In this document: positions 1 through 9,518 of the stretch, one piece after another
Position numbering within the stretch: the first letter of the stretch is position 1
Layout: the number at the start of each line of letters is the position of its first letter
Source: Pseudomonadota bacterium
Lineage (GTDB): Bacteria > Pseudomonadota > Gammaproteobacteria > Acidiferrobacterales > UBA6901
Direction: 5' to 3'
DNA length: 37,359 bases
NCBI GenBank assembly: GCA_021785795.1
Contig: JAJYEK010000028.1
Span: 1-37,359, forward strand
Notes under the pieces: generated by a model
Seen by the model: the letters and a program-made list of their open reading frames with translations, nothing else
What the model was told of the DNA's origin: nothing
The model's database searches: none
Translations under genes and position numbers: made by a program

Positions 1-1
1 T

Positions 2-466
2 GCACGGCTGCCTCTGCTCGACGGGACGCTCATCTTGCGGCAGCGCCTGGCGGAGGGGACCAGACCCGAGGTGGTGCGCCGGGACGAGGAACTGGTCATC
101 CGGGCACCAGCGGCCGCGCTGGTGCCGGAGCTTGTCGTGGCCTGGTACCGGAGTGCGGCCCGTCATCATGTATCGGAGCGCATAGACCACTTTGCGGGAC
201 TGATCGGGCGCACACCATCCCGCCTGACCATCCGCGGCCAGAAAACCCGCTGGGGCAGCTGTTCCGCGCTTGGCACGGTCAGCATCAACTGGCGCCTGAT
301 GCAGGCATCGGCGGAAATCCTCGATTACGTTGTTGTCCACGAACTTTGCCATCTGCTGCATCGCGATCATTCGACGCGGTTCTGGCGGGAGGTGGGGCGC
401 ATTATGCCCAATTACCAGCAGCTCCGACGGGACTTGCGGGCGTTCGGCTTGAGTCTGGCATTCTAG
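2..466 (+). CDS. YgjP/DUF45-type zinc metal-dependent hydrolase, 5' end cut by the window
   Basis: The reading frame is open from the window edge (codons from base 2), so the N-terminus is missing; the internal TTG at 35 is not a convincing start. The visible C-terminal half carries the family hallmark RWGSC (RGQKTRWGSCS) followed by the zinc-binding HELCH motif and a downstream HSTRFW segment. This is the SprT-like/YgjP arrangement in which two His of HExxH and a later His bind zinc and the Glu is catalytic. The protein ends normally at TAG shortly after the metal site, as is usual for the family. YgjP proteins are small cytoplasmic proteins of poorly defined substrate. The family call is confident; the substrate is unknown. 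The next plus-strand gene follows after a gap whose size depends on that gene's start. Confidence 0.85.
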   Translation, partial: ARLPLLDGTLILRQRLAEGTRPEVVRRDEELVIRAPAAALVPELVVAWYRSAARHHVSERIDHFAGLIGRTPSRLTIRGQKTRWGSCSALGTVSINWRLMQASAEILDYVVVHELCHLLHRDHSTRFWREVGRIMPNYQQLRRDLRAFGLSLAF

Positions 467-620
467 GTGTTGGGGGACGCCTGTGGCAGAACCCTGTGCG
501 AGCGGGCCGCTGTCAGGGGGCACGGATGCTGGTGTCCGGCACGCTTGCCAGGTTTTCGCGATGTGGCGGCACCGCGGAGCGACTGCCAGGCTTGGCCCGC
601 ATTTTGCAAAGCCATGGCAT

Positions 621-1007
621 ATGAGCCCCGATACCGACTCCGCGAATGCCCGGCAACGCCAGGCCATACTCGATGCGCTGCGCCACCCAGGGCCAAAAGC
701 CGATTTGCTCATCGCGCAGCATCTGGGTTTGTCGGACAGCGGGCAGGACTGCAAGCCCTATACGCAGGACGTAGAAACCGCCTTGTCCCTGCTGCCGCCG
801 GGAGTCTATTTCCACTGCGGACGATTTGCCGAAGGCGCGCTGTTCTGGTGTGACGTAGGCAACCGTCCACAGGTCCAGGCCTGGGGCGAGACCCTGGCAG
901 CGGCAATGGCCGGAGGAATTTTCGCGTACCTGACTCATCCCGAATTGCCGCCGGGACCGGCTGCACCGGCCACGCCGACAGACCGCGAAGACGGGGCGGA
1001 CGGCTAG
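621..1007 (+). CDS. Small hypothetical protein, 128 aa
   Basis: I do not recognise this family. The frame gives a soluble, acidic-to-neutral protein. Its body (from about residue 10 to 110) looks like a folded domain, with alternating hydrophobic stretches such as ALSLLPPGVYFHCG and a GGIFAYLTHPEL segment, and it ends in a Pro/Ala-rich tail. No signal peptide or membrane segment is seen. I chose ATG 621 because the residues encoded before it look like random translation, but that ATG has no clear Shine-Dalgarno. An upstream in-frame GTG at 483 is preceded by GGGGGA at good spacing and would give 174 aa. The stop codon overlaps the stop of the convergent regulator gene within one CTAG, so there is no room for a terminator between them. 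Same strand as the YgjP-like gene, possibly co-transcribed. Confidence 0.5.
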   Translation: MSPDTDSANARQRQAILDALRHPGPKADLLIAQHLGLSDSGQDCKPYTQDVETALSLLPPGVYFHCGRFAEGALFWCDVGNRPQVQAWGETLAAAMAGGIFAYLTHPELPPGPAAPATPTDREDGADG

Positions 1008-3583
1008 TCACTGCGGCTACTCGAAATGCCATAGCGCTCCAGCTTGTAGTGCAGGGTATTCGGCCTGAGGCCAAGCGCGCGCGCCGTTTTGGACTTGTTG
1101 CCGCCGCAACGCTCGAGCGTCTGCGCAATGATGCGCGCCTCGAACGCAGCCACATAATCATCGAGCGTACCGCTCTGCTCCGGCACTTCGATTGCATCCA
1201 CCTCCAGGCCGGACTCGGCCGCCGGCAGCCGCGTGCTGAGAACATGGAATACCGCGCGCTTCAGCGCAGTGACTGTCTGCGGCCGGCTGATGGCGCACAA
1301 TTCTTCCGTCTCGGCTGGAGTCAGGCTGAGACGCGCGCCGCTCTGGATATTGAACTGCATCGTGAAGTAGTGAACCAGAAGCGCTAGGTCGTCACGCCGC
1401 TGCTGCAGATCGGGCATGTCGATGAAGAAGGATTTGAATCCTTCATCCCCAGACGCAGGATTGGAGCGTGTCATCACGTCGCAAACCGTAATCACGCGCG
1501 CGCCGGGGTTGTCCGCCAGGGCCGCCCAACACCGCGTGCGGATCTCGACGGGCAGCTGGCAGAAACACGGAATCAGGAGCGTCCCAGCCCTTGCGGCGGC
1601 AGCGTGCGCGGCCAGGTCCGCAACCGGGTCCGCTGCGGCCGTCGACCGGACGGCATGTAAGGAACCGGGGCGACCGCTGACGACATGCACATGCATGGCC
1701 AGCGCAGCGGCCTGATCCACATCCGTCGTCCGCAGCAGCAGGGACTCGTCGAATCCGGCCAGCCGGGCAACGGCCGCCATCTGGCTGCCAAAGGCTTCGC
1801 TCCGCCCGATCAGCGGCTGATCCGGATCATGAATCGAGAATGTCGCCTGCCGCAGGGCAGCGAGCCTGCGGATTGCGCGGGCGGCAATCTCCGGCGAGGG
1901 GGCAGCCGACAGAACCTCGACCAGCCCACCGCGCAGCGCCGTGCGGTGGCCGGCAACGAAGGCGGCCGCTCCTGGTCCGTAAGCGATCATCGCCACCTGG
2001 CCGCGGTACCGATCCAGGAATTCGGCAACACCGGCCACCGACTTGACAGCAGGGTCGTCGATACGGACAACCACGACGTCTGGTGCCGGCTGGCGCTGGA
2101 ATCCCACCGAGTGTATTCCGACGTAGTGCTCGATTTGGGGAAAGTGAAGCCGCAGATTCCCGAGCAAGGGCTTGTCGCGTCCAAGAAGCGTAATCGCAGC
2201 GGCGAGCGGTCCGCTGGAAGAGAACGCTTCGAGGGCGCTCGCCGTTGACGCAGCCAGATAGTTGGGTGGACGCCCCTGTTGCAATCGCACGTTCTGCTGC
2301 TGCAGGCGTTCGTTGTGGCGGCGAAGAGAATCGAGACCAGCCTGCAGCTCTTGCTGGCGCCCCTCGAGTTCGACGATCGTGCGCGATGCGTCGGCCAGCT
2401 GGGTACGCAGGGCCAGCAGCTTGTCGAGGAACAGGTCTGCCATCTTGTCGAAAAGCTGCTCGACCACCTTGAAATCGAGACGCGTATACACCTGATCGCT
2501 AAACGATCCGCCCAGCAACAGCCAGCCTGCCGCGTGCTGGCTGTGCGGATGAAAGGGCACCACCGCGGCGATGCCGTGGCGTCGGAGAGAGCGGTAGGAT
2601 TCAGGACAGGAGTCGGCGATCTCATTCGCGACCACGATATGGTCGATGCCGTGCAGCACCTGCTTCGGGATTTCCGCCATGTGGCGCGAACCGCCAACCG
2701 CCGCCAGCAGCGGCTGCTGCGATCCCACCAGCGCAACCGGACAATTGAGCGTTGCGGCCAGCCGGTCGAGGATCTCTCCGGAGGAGGCTAGATCAGCGAT
2801 CTCGGCAACCAGCTCGCGGATCCGGCGGTAGAACGCGGTCTTGCGCTTGCGCTCACGCGACCACGGGATGTAGAACTGGACGTCGAACAGGCGGTGCTGG
2901 TGTGTGGCATAGCCGGTCACGACGAGGAAATAGGTCGTCAGCAGGGGCTGGAGAGCCGAGACGTTGATCCAGGTAGCACCGAAGTGGAGCAGGATGATAA
3001 CGAGGACGATGACGGCGGCCATCGGAAGGATGGCCAGCAGAAGTATCGAATTGCGCAGGCGACCCTGCGGGTTCGGCTGACGGTATGCCCCATAGAGCAG
3101 GACGCCGACGGCGCCTCCCACCACCGCGATCGCATAGGACTCGAGCAGAAAATAGAGCGGCCCCGGGACTCGGGTAACGACGTAGTGATGAAAGGCGTAT
3201 CCCCGGATCAGCAGCGATGAACATAGCAGCAGCGTGGAGAGCACCAGGGCGGCGGGATAAGCCATGATCGCGGCCAGCCGGACCGCAGAGCTGCCGCGCT
3301 CGAATGCCAGGCTGGCTGCGAGGTGCAGCAGCACGGCAACAGCCAAAATCTCCGACAGATAGAAAAGGGTTGCCTCCGGATACGGTGTATGCCCGGCCGC
3401 AATCGCGATATACCCGGGGATGAGCGCCACGTTCTGAATGAACAGCAGAACGAGGAGCGCCATATAGATCCGCGTCTGTGCATTTCGCGTCCTGGAGACA
3501 TAGGCATAGCCGAACAGGCCCGTCTTAAGGACCAGCGCGACGATCGCAGGGAAGATTACGAACACATAGATTTCCCACTCCAT
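1004..3583 (-). CDS. Seven-transmembrane sensor fused to a degenerate NtrC-like AAA+ domain and Fis-type HTH (membrane-bound transcription regulator)
   Basis: Numbering is from ATG 3583 (859 aa); a GTG at 3637 would add 18 residues. About seven hydrophobic helices span residues 3-227, resembling 7TM histidine-kinase sensor regions. A GAF-like segment follows (about 250-385), then a Gln/Arg-rich coiled coil (about 395-438), an alpha/beta segment like a worn receiver domain (about 460-575), and a sigma-54-activator fold (about 588-785). That fold begins LIGRSEAF as in NtrC proteins but has no Walker A GxxGxGK, no GAFTGA loop, and Pro672-Cys673 where the Walker B Asp-Glu should be. The C-terminus (about 810-853) is a Fis-type helix-turn-helix (NKSKTARALGLRPNTLHYKL). 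It should therefore bind DNA but not hydrolyse ATP or remodel sigma-54 RNA polymerase. It lies just downstream of the ketosynthase gene and is likely co-transcribed with it; sensing of a ketosynthase product is my inference. Confidence 0.8.
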   Translation of the reverse strand: MEWEIYVFVIFPAIVALVLKTGLFGYAYVSRTRNAQTRIYMALLVLLFIQNVALIPGYIAIAAGHTPYPEATLFYLSEILAVAVLLHLAASLAFERGSSAVRLAAIMAYPAALVLSTLLLCSSLLIRGYAFHHYVVTRVPGPLYFLLESYAIAVVGGAVGVLLYGAYRQPNPQGRLRNSILLLAILPMAAVIVLVIILLHFGATWINVSALQPLLTTYFLVVTGYATHQHRLFDVQFYIPWSRERKRKTAFYRRIRELVAEIADLASSGEILDRLAATLNCPVALVGSQQPLLAAVGGSRHMAEIPKQVLHGIDHIVVANEIADSCPESYRSLRRHGIAAVVPFHPHSQHAAGWLLLGGSFSDQVYTRLDFKVVEQLFDKMADLFLDKLLALRTQLADASRTIVELEGRQQELQAGLDSLRRHNERLQQQNVRLQQGRPPNYLAASTASALEAFSSSGPLAAAITLLGRDKPLLGNLRLHFPQIEHYVGIHSVGFQRQPAPDVVVVRIDDPAVKSVAGVAEFLDRYRGQVAMIAYGPGAAAFVAGHRTALRGGLVEVLSAAPSPEIAARAIRRLAALRQATFSIHDPDQPLIGRSEAFGSQMAAVARLAGFDESLLLRTTDVDQAAALAMHVHVVSGRPGSLHAVRSTAAADPVADLAAHAAAARAGTLLIPCFCQLPVEIRTRCWAALADNPGARVITVCDVMTRSNPASGDEGFKSFFIDMPDLQQRRDDLALLVHYFTMQFNIQSGARLSLTPAETEELCAISRPQTVTALKRAVFHVLSTRLPAAESGLEVDAIEVPEQSGTLDDYVAAFEARIIAQTLERCGGNKSKTARALGLRPNTLHYKLERYGISSSRSD

Positions 3584-3685
3584 ATGGTATCGGAATTGAT
3601 TATCCCGCTCCTTGTCTGGTTGAAGTCTCGGCGTCACCCGCGGAAAGTGAACAATATCAAATTCTGGTGCAAAAGGTGTTCCATT

Positions 3686-3710
3686 CCGGAAATACTCGAG
3701 GTATTTCCGG
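3686..3710. repeat. Perfect 10-bp inverted repeat between ketosynthase and regulator genes
   Basis: The arms CCGGAAATAC (3686-3695) and GTATTTCCGG (3701-3710) are exact reverse complements around the 5-base centre TCGAG. The element lies in the roughly 170-bp gap after the ketosynthase stop and before the regulator start. No run of T follows on either strand, so it does not look like an intrinsic terminator. A protein-binding operator or a transcript-processing hairpin that sets the ratio of the two products are both possible. Confidence 0.7.
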
Positions 3711-3751
3711 ATGTTACTTCGCGATGCACGATAAAGACGGGGCGCCGGGAG

Positions 3752-4783
3752 CTAGGCGGCGTCCCAGACCAGCGCCGCTTTGCTGATCGCAATTCCGCTT
3801 CCGCCGCCGGTGAGCAGAATCTTGTCCCCAGGCGCGATTTCGCGGTTCTTCTCGAGCAAATACAGATTAAAAGGGATGTTCGCTGTCGAGAGATTGCCGA
3901 AACGCGTAACCGTATCTACCATAATTTCGAACGGCACACCCGCATACGCGGCAATACTCTTGATCATTTTACGGCTCGCCTGGTGCTGGACACAGCGGGC
4001 TATTTCGGCTGGCTTCCAACCGATTTTTTCCATGAACTCCCGGTACATCCGGCTCCAGAGTTGGATTCCTTCCCGGATGAGCGGGCCCATATCGGCCTCA
4101 AGCGGCGTCAGCGCCCCATTGCGGCCACAGACGCTGAGAGCGTAGAACTGCGCCTGCGACTGCAGCATGAATCCCTTGAACCCGCCATCGGGATCGATTT
4201 TTGGCCCCATGAGGGCGGCAGCGCCGGCATCGCCGAGGCCCAATCCGGAGGCCAGCCTGAGAAATTCGTATCGGTCGCGGCTCTGCCTGAGGGCATCTAT
4301 GGCCAGGCGGGTGTAGCGCCAGGCCTTTTCGCCGGTCACGACCAGCCCTCTACGCACCTGGCCGGTAGCAATGAGGGTATCCATCAGATGGATGCCATTC
4401 ATGAAGCCGTGGCAGGCGTTGGTGACGTCGAAACTGACGGCGTTGTGCGCCCTGATCTTGCTCTGGATGACGTGAGCGGTTGCCGGCTCGAGGAAATCCC
4501 TGCTCATTCCGGCGTAGATGATCGCGTCGATTTTATCGGGTCCGATGCCGGCGGTAGCCATGGCCTCGTCGGCTGCCTGCACTGCCATGTCGGAGGGCTG
4601 AAGATGTTCCGGTGCAATGCGCCGCTCTTTGACACCGGTGATGCGTTCCAACCAATCATACGGTACGTCAAAGCGATCTTCGGATTCTATGAGTTCCATG
4701 ATTGCGCGCGAACTGATCCGCTCTTCCGGAATGCACGCACCAGTGCTGATAAGACGGGAATGACCCTGGGTATACATGTACAT
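3752..4783 (-). CDS. Beta-ketoacyl-ACP synthase III (FabH/OleA-like) family protein
   Basis: The protein is a thiolase-fold condensing enzyme of 343 aa, about the normal FabH length. The catalytic triad is complete in this numbering: Cys124 in DVTNACHG, His267 in VQHQAS and Asn297 in RFGNLSTA. The C-terminal glycine-rich LLTGGGSGIA is also typical. Such enzymes join an acyl group to malonyl-ACP or to a second acyl-CoA by decarboxylative or Claisen condensation. It is alone, with no other fab genes nearby, which argues against the housekeeping FabH role and for a dedicated product such as a signal, pyrone or long-chain ketone. The start at ATG 4783 is preceded by GGAGGG at about 5 bases; the ATG at 4795 lacks a good Shine-Dalgarno. 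The regulator gene follows on the same strand. Substrate is not predictable from sequence alone. Confidence 0.85.
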   Translation of the reverse strand: MYMYTQGHSRLISTGACIPEERISSRAIMELIESEDRFDVPYDWLERITGVKERRIAPEHLQPSDMAVQAADEAMATAGIGPDKIDAIIYAGMSRDFLEPATAHVIQSKIRAHNAVSFDVTNACHGFMNGIHLMDTLIATGQVRRGLVVTGEKAWRYTRLAIDALRQSRDRYEFLRLASGLGLGDAGAAALMGPKIDPDGGFKGFMLQSQAQFYALSVCGRNGALTPLEADMGPLIREGIQLWSRMYREFMEKIGWKPAEIARCVQHQASRKMIKSIAAYAGVPFEIMVDTVTRFGNLSTANIPFNLYLLEKNREIAPGDKILLTGGGSGIAISKAALVWDAA

Positions 4784-5111
4784 GCTGCCCTCCATGCGCG
4801 GAAAGTGGTGGTAAGGGCGCGGAACCGGCGGTGCCGCACCCGATGTCCCCGCGCCCCGGGTGACGGCCTTACGGATGCGAACGCCATCCCGGTCCGTCGC
4901 TCCACATCATTCGAAATTTTGAAAGAATTTGACAGTGCTCTGCGAAAACATGTCCCAATCAATGATTTGCGCAAGGCCCTGCACCTGCCAGTTACTGTCC
5001 GAGGTGCCAGCGAAGCGCCTGGGTTAGGGAGGGATCGGCCGTCCACCGGACATGCGGATTCACCGGTGCCGCGGGGCGGGGCGCAGGCGGGGTGCGCCGG
5101 GGTCGGAGCGC
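4784..5111. other. Intergenic region upstream of the ketosynthase gene
   Basis: This stretch separates the end of the large GGDEF/EAL gene from the ketosynthase start; both genes are on the minus strand. I find no convincing ORF. It holds an AT-rich island (about 4905-4960) in otherwise GC-rich DNA, the likely place for the ketosynthase promoter. No good sigma-54 (GG-N10-GC) element was found on the minus strand. Confidence 0.5.
4906..4934 (-). promoter_or_regulatory. Weak candidate sigma-70 promoter for the ketosynthase gene
   Basis: On the minus strand a TGTCAA hexamer (4929-4934) is followed after 17 bases by AATGAT (4906-4911), inside the AT-rich island. Both hexamers match consensus only partly. 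The resulting leader would be about 110 bases long. Proposed only because it is the sole AT-rich site in the gap. Confidence 0.2.
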
Positions 5112-8100
5112 TTAATGGATGGCGGAGTTTCGCAGCAGATGGCTAACGTCGGAGGCGGCGATGGCCGGGCTAAACAGGTAGCCCTGCATCTCGTCGCACT
5201 GGTGGTCTCGCAGAAACGCGAGCTGCCCAATTGTTTCGACACCTTCGGCGATCAGCTTGAGCTTGAGGCTCTTGGCGAGTGCGATGATTCCGGCTGTGAT
5301 GGCCGCATCGTCCTGATTGCTGTCTACGCTCTCGATGAACGACCGGTCTATCTTGATCACGTTGATGGGCAGGCGCCTCAGGTAACTCAGGCTGGAGTAG
5401 CCGGTGCCGAAGTCGTCAACCGCGATGGAAATGCCCATATCCTTTAGCCCACGCAGCACGTCGAGCGTCCGCCGCAGATCCTGCATCACCAAGCTTTCGG
5501 TCAACTCGATTTCGAGCCAATCGGGACGGCACCCGGTGTCACATAAGACGGCCTTGATGCGGTCGAGCAGGTCACGCTGGCGAAACTGGCGCGCCGAGAT
5601 ATTGACCGCCATACGCAGCGGCAGGCCGCCCTGGTCGTGCCAGACGCGCGCCTGGGCACAGGCAGTTTGCAGCACCCATTCGCCGATCGGCACGATGAGC
5701 CCGGTCTCTTCCGCCAGCGGGATGAACTCGGCCGGAGAAATCAGCCCCATTTCGGGATGCTGCCAGCGGATCAGCGCTTCCACACCTACCGCCGCACCGC
5801 TCTCAATTCCCACCTGCGGCTGATAGTACAAGCGGAATTCGTTCCGCTCCAGGGCACGTCGCAACGCGCTTTCCAGAGTCAGCCGCTTCAGGGACTGCGC
5901 GTTCATCTCGGCACTATAAAACTGGAAATTGTTGCGCCCCTCATCCTTGGCGTGGTACATGGCGGCATCGGCATTGCGAAACAGCGTTTCTATGTCCCGG
6001 TCGTCGAATGGGTATAACGTAATGCCGATGCTGCAGCTGACGAACAGCTCGCGGTCTTCAATGCGGTAGGGTCGTGAAAAGCTCTCCATGATCTTTTGGG
6101 CCACGCGTGACACGTTGTCCACGTGGGCAATACCCGCCAGCACGATGATGAATTCGTCGCCGCCCGGACGGGAAACGGTATCTCCGGCACGTACGGCCTC
6201 CCGAAGGCGCTCCGCAACGGCCTTCAGCAGCAGGTCGCCCTTCTCATGCCCCAGCGTATCGTTGATGGTCTTGAAGCGGTCCAGATCGAGAAACATCAAA
6301 GCAACAAGCTGTTCGTGGCGATCGGCCTCTATCAGCGCCTGGTGCAGCCGGTCTTGAAGCAGGGCGCGGTTCGGCAGCCCGGTCAGCGTGTCATGGTAGG
6401 CCATTATCGATAGCGACCGGCGGTCGTTGTATTTTTCGATCGCTACGCCGACCATCCGGGCAATTCGATCGAACAGCTCGCGGTCCGGTGCCGAAGGGGC
6501 TGCCAGGTCGCGGCCATATATCACTATTTTTCCCAGCACCTCGTGCTTGGCGGAGAAGATCGGCAGCGCCCATCGCGACAGCAGGCCGTAGGCATGCACT
6601 TCCTCGCGCACCGAGGCGAATCGGGGATCGATCGCCAGCGCAACGAGGGTCTGCCAGGGCGACCCCGGCGCTTCGCCGTCGGCGGCAAGCAGGTTGAGCC
6701 TGTGCTTGAAGCTATCGGGCAGGCCCGGGGCACCCCCCATATGCAGGATCTTGCAGTCGGGATCGTAGGCCGAAATTGACACGAATTTTTCATCCGGATA
6801 CTGCACTTCATAGATTGCCGCGAGACCATCCATTATGTCTGGCAGCGGTTCCTCGTGGGCCAGCATTTCCAAGACGCGCCTTTCGCCCGCCAGCAGCGTC
6901 TCCTGTCGCTTGCGTGCGCTGACGTCGTGCCCCGTTCCGCGATAACCCATAACATGGCCGGCGGCATCGAAGTACGGCACGGCGCTTATTTCCACAACTA
7001 CGGAATGTCCGGACTTGTGCCGGAAGCGACACTCGAACGCCGAAAGCGGCTGGCGGCTCGCAAAAGTGGCGTAGAGCGTCCCGGATACGCGCTGTGCCTC
7101 ATCGTGGTCCAGATAGCAAAAGAGTTCGGTACCGACCACGGCGGCTGCGTCCAACCCCAACAACGGTGCCACCCGCGGGCTCACGTACGTAAAGACCCCG
7201 CGGTTGTCGACCTCCCAAATCCAGTCGGGGCTGGATTCGGTGAGGTCGCGAAAGCGTTGCTCGCTACTGCGCAGTTGTGCTGCCGCTTCCTGTCGGTCAA
7301 TTAGCCTGGCAATACGCGCGGCGATATCCTCAAGCAGCTGGCGCTCCTCGGGAAGAAAGGCCTCCGGTTCGGACACGGGCTGCCGGTAGCAGATCCGCAA
7401 GGCGCCGATGTTGCGGCCGTCGAGCCGTATCGGCACGGACAGGGCATGCACCGCCCGGTCGCAACATCCGTTCTGGAAGGTCTTGTCTCCCAAGTCCAGC
7501 CGCGCAGCCCCTTGCTCGGGATGTCGAAGGGCGGGCGGCAGGGCGTCGACGAGCCGCTGCCACGCACCGTCCGGGATTGGCGTCTCGGAATTGCTTCCGA
7601 TGTCTTCGATGATACGGGCAACACTATATAGGCACCGCAGTTCATTGATGCGGGCACCGAGTTCGGCGCTGCCGCGCTGGAGTTCGGTCTCGGCGCGCTT
7701 GCGTCCAGTGATGTCTTCGATGACGCCAATGTAGTACGCGGGCCGTTCGCTGTTGTCGCATATCAGTGAACTGCTTACGTGCATCCATCCGACCGCCCCG
7801 TCGCTGCGCAAGTAGCGCATTTCGGTGACATATCTTCGCGGAGGGGGTTCGGGCGTGAGCGTCCTCCCGGGGAACACGCGGGCACGGTCATCGGGATGGA
7901 CGACGTCCTGGATGCTCCGCGCGAGCAGATTCTCTCTGGTGCAACCCAGCATATCGCAATAGCTGGCATTCACCATCCGGATTCGGCCGTCGAGGTCGAG
8001 CACCACCATGCCTACTGCGGCCTGCTCGAATATCGCACGGAAGCGCTCCTCGCTGTCCTGCAGGGCGCTTTCGGCGTGCACTAGCGCCGTGCGTGTGCGC

Positions 8101-9518
8101 AGCACATCGAGCCCCTGCGCCAGATCACGGGCGAGCTGGTCCAGCAGGCTGAGTTCCTCGGCACCGAGAGCCGCGGCCTCGGTTGCACAGATGCAAATCG
8201 CGCCACACACCTTTCCGGCCGCAATCAGAGGAAGTGCGGCCCATAACGCAGGTCCACCATGCTGCGTGCCGGGGCGGGGTCTGCCCGAAACGTCGATGTG
8301 CGGGCCGCCCGATGCAGCCTGTCGCGCCAGCTCAATCGCCACGACTTCTGGCTCCCCGGAATCCGCGAATGCTGCATCCGGTACGGCCTGGGATGCGGTC
8401 ACAGCGACAGCGGCTTTGCCGCAATCGTCGGCCTCAATTGGCCATACAGGCGAGATCCAGGCATGACGGTAACCGCCGATGGTCACCAGGATCTGACAGA
8501 TCTCGTGCAACAACGCCCGCTCATCTGCGGCCAGCGCTAGGGCACGGGCGCATTGGTTCATGGCATCGCGCAGACACTCTCGGTAGCGCATCTGCCGTTC
8601 GAGCCGCCGCTGCTCGGTAACATCTTCGGCCGTTCCGACCACGCTCGTCAGACGGCCGTCTTCGTAGAGGGGCGTACCGCTGATGCTTACTGTGCGTCGT
8701 GCGCCGTCGGAGCGGACAAGATCGACCTCGTAATGTTCGACGGTCTCTCCATTGAGCACCACCCGCCGGAACTGGGCGTTTACGGATGGTACCGTGTCGG
8801 GCGCGAACAGCGTGGCGAACGGACTTCCGATGAGTTCGTTGGTGGCGTATCCGGTGATCAGGGTTGCCGCGCGGTTTACCAAAATGAACCGGCCTGCAGG
8901 GTCGAGTGCGAAAATGGCACTGGTTACCTGGTTCAGGACCTGGTCGCGAAAGCGGTTGTCGGCAGCAAGCCGGCGCTCTGCTGTCTTGCGTGCGCTTATG
9001 TCGCTCACTACCGCCAGGGCAAGCCTCCGCGCATCCTGATCAAAGGCGTAGCGCACCACATGCACGTCGATCAGATGGCCGTCCTTGCGACGATGGCGCC
9101 ACTCGCCCTCGTAATAGCGCGAGTCCCGGTCCGCGCGCAGATGTTCGAGAAAGCGTCCGACTTCTTCATTAGGACGGATGTCGGTAACACGCATTTTGAG
9201 GAACTCTTCGCGCGAGTAGCCATAGCACCGGATTGCAGCGGGACTGGCGTCCAGCAGCTGCAGGCTGTCCAGATCATAAAGGAAAATCGGAAGCTCGCCC
9301 CGGGCACAGAGGTTGCGCAGGGTCTGGCTGTCCTCCGGACTGAGGTCTCCGAGGACGGTCTGGCAGCTGGATAACAGGGCGGATTCCATGATCTCGTACC
9401 GCTTGCCCGCAGTCGTCTGCGGACGATGCTCGTTGCCGTGGCCGGCGGCCATCGCCGCCCTGCCGTCGGGCGTCTCAACTCCAGCGAGAGCACATGACCT
9501 CTTGGGCATTGCAAGCAC
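5112..9518 (-). CDS. Multi-PAS/GAF diguanylate cyclase/phosphodiesterase (GGDEF-EAL), about 1468 aa
   Basis: A large cytoplasmic cyclic-di-GMP signalling protein with no membrane segment. Order from sequence: PAS (about 70-185), PAS (190-305), GAF (325-490), PAS (510-625), GAF (650-790), PAS (795-915), GAF (930-1060), GGDEF (1065-1225), EAL (1240-1465). The GGDEF signature is intact at 1119-1123, with an RxxD inhibitory site (RAGD) five residues before it. The EAL motif is at 1247 (VEALIRW), and DDFGTG, KIDRSF and AEGVET are also present, so both catalytic halves look competent. The start is uncertain: GTG 9518, ATG 9509, or ATG 9389 (residue 44) just before the first PAS; none has a strong Shine-Dalgarno. 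PAS and GAF domains commonly bind haem, flavin or small ligands, but no ligand can be assigned. An FNR-like box lies upstream. Confidence 0.93.
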   Translation of the reverse strand: MLAMPKRSCALAGVETPDGRAAMAAGHGNEHRPQTTAGKRYEIMESALLSSCQTVLGDLSPEDSQTLRNLCARGELPIFLYDLDSLQLLDASPAAIRCYGYSREEFLKMRVTDIRPNEEVGRFLEHLRADRDSRYYEGEWRHRRKDGHLIDVHVVRYAFDQDARRLALAVVSDISARKTAERRLAADNRFRDQVLNQVTSAIFALDPAGRFILVNRAATLITGYATNELIGSPFATLFAPDTVPSVNAQFRRVVLNGETVEHYEVDLVRSDGARRTVSISGTPLYEDGRLTSVVGTAEDVTEQRRLERQMRYRECLRDAMNQCARALALAADERALLHEICQILVTIGGYRHAWISPVWPIEADDCGKAAVAVTASQAVPDAAFADSGEPEVVAIELARQAASGGPHIDVSGRPRPGTQHGGPALWAALPLIAAGKVCGAICICATEAAALGAEELSLLDQLARDLAQGLDVLRTRTALVHAESALQDSEERFRAIFEQAAVGMVVLDLDGRIRMVNASYCDMLGCTRENLLARSIQDVVHPDDRARVFPGRTLTPEPPPRRYVTEMRYLRSDGAVGWMHVSSSLICDNSERPAYYIGVIEDITGRKRAETELQRGSAELGARINELRCLYSVARIIEDIGSNSETPIPDGAWQRLVDALPPALRHPEQGAARLDLGDKTFQNGCCDRAVHALSVPIRLDGRNIGALRICYRQPVSEPEAFLPEERQLLEDIAARIARLIDRQEAAAQLRSSEQRFRDLTESSPDWIWEVDNRGVFTYVSPRVAPLLGLDAAAVVGTELFCYLDHDEAQRVSGTLYATFASRQPLSAFECRFRHKSGHSVVVEISAVPYFDAAGHVMGYRGTGHDVSARKRQETLLAGERRVLEMLAHEEPLPDIMDGLAAIYEVQYPDEKFVSISAYDPDCKILHMGGAPGLPDSFKHRLNLLAADGEAPGSPWQTLVALAIDPRFASVREEVHAYGLLSRWALPIFSAKHEVLGKIVIYGRDLAAPSAPDRELFDRIARMVGVAIEKYNDRRSLSIMAYHDTLTGLPNRALLQDRLHQALIEADRHEQLVALMFLDLDRFKTINDTLGHEKGDLLLKAVAERLREAVRAGDTVSRPGGDEFIIVLAGIAHVDNVSRVAQKIMESFSRPYRIEDRELFVSCSIGITLYPFDDRDIETLFRNADAAMYHAKDEGRNNFQFYSAEMNAQSLKRLTLESALRRALERNEFRLYYQPQVGIESGAAVGVEALIRWQHPEMGLISPAEFIPLAEETGLIVPIGEWVLQTACAQARVWHDQGGLPLRMAVNISARQFRQRDLLDRIKAVLCDTGCRPDWLEIELTESLVMQDLRRTLDVLRGLKDMGISIAVDDFGTGYSSLSYLRRLPINVIKIDRSFIESVDSNQDDAAITAGIIALAKSLKLKLIAEGVETIGQLAFLRDHQCDEMQGYLFSPAIAASDVSHLLRNSAIH

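Noticed and set aside
4929..4934. Perfect TTGACA on the plus strand
   Set aside because: No -10 hexamer at suitable distance and no plus-strand gene follows.
4960..5000. Possible sigma-54 promoter upstream of the ketosynthase (GGTGCA...TTGC on the minus strand)
   Set aside because: The GG to GC spacing is 11 instead of the required 10 bases, and the hexamers match poorly.
3323..5146. 607-codon plus-strand ORF antisense to the regulator and ketosynthase genes
   Set aside because: It is the shadow of two convincing minus-strand genes in high-GC DNA; the translation has no domain and abnormal Arg/Gly/Asp content.
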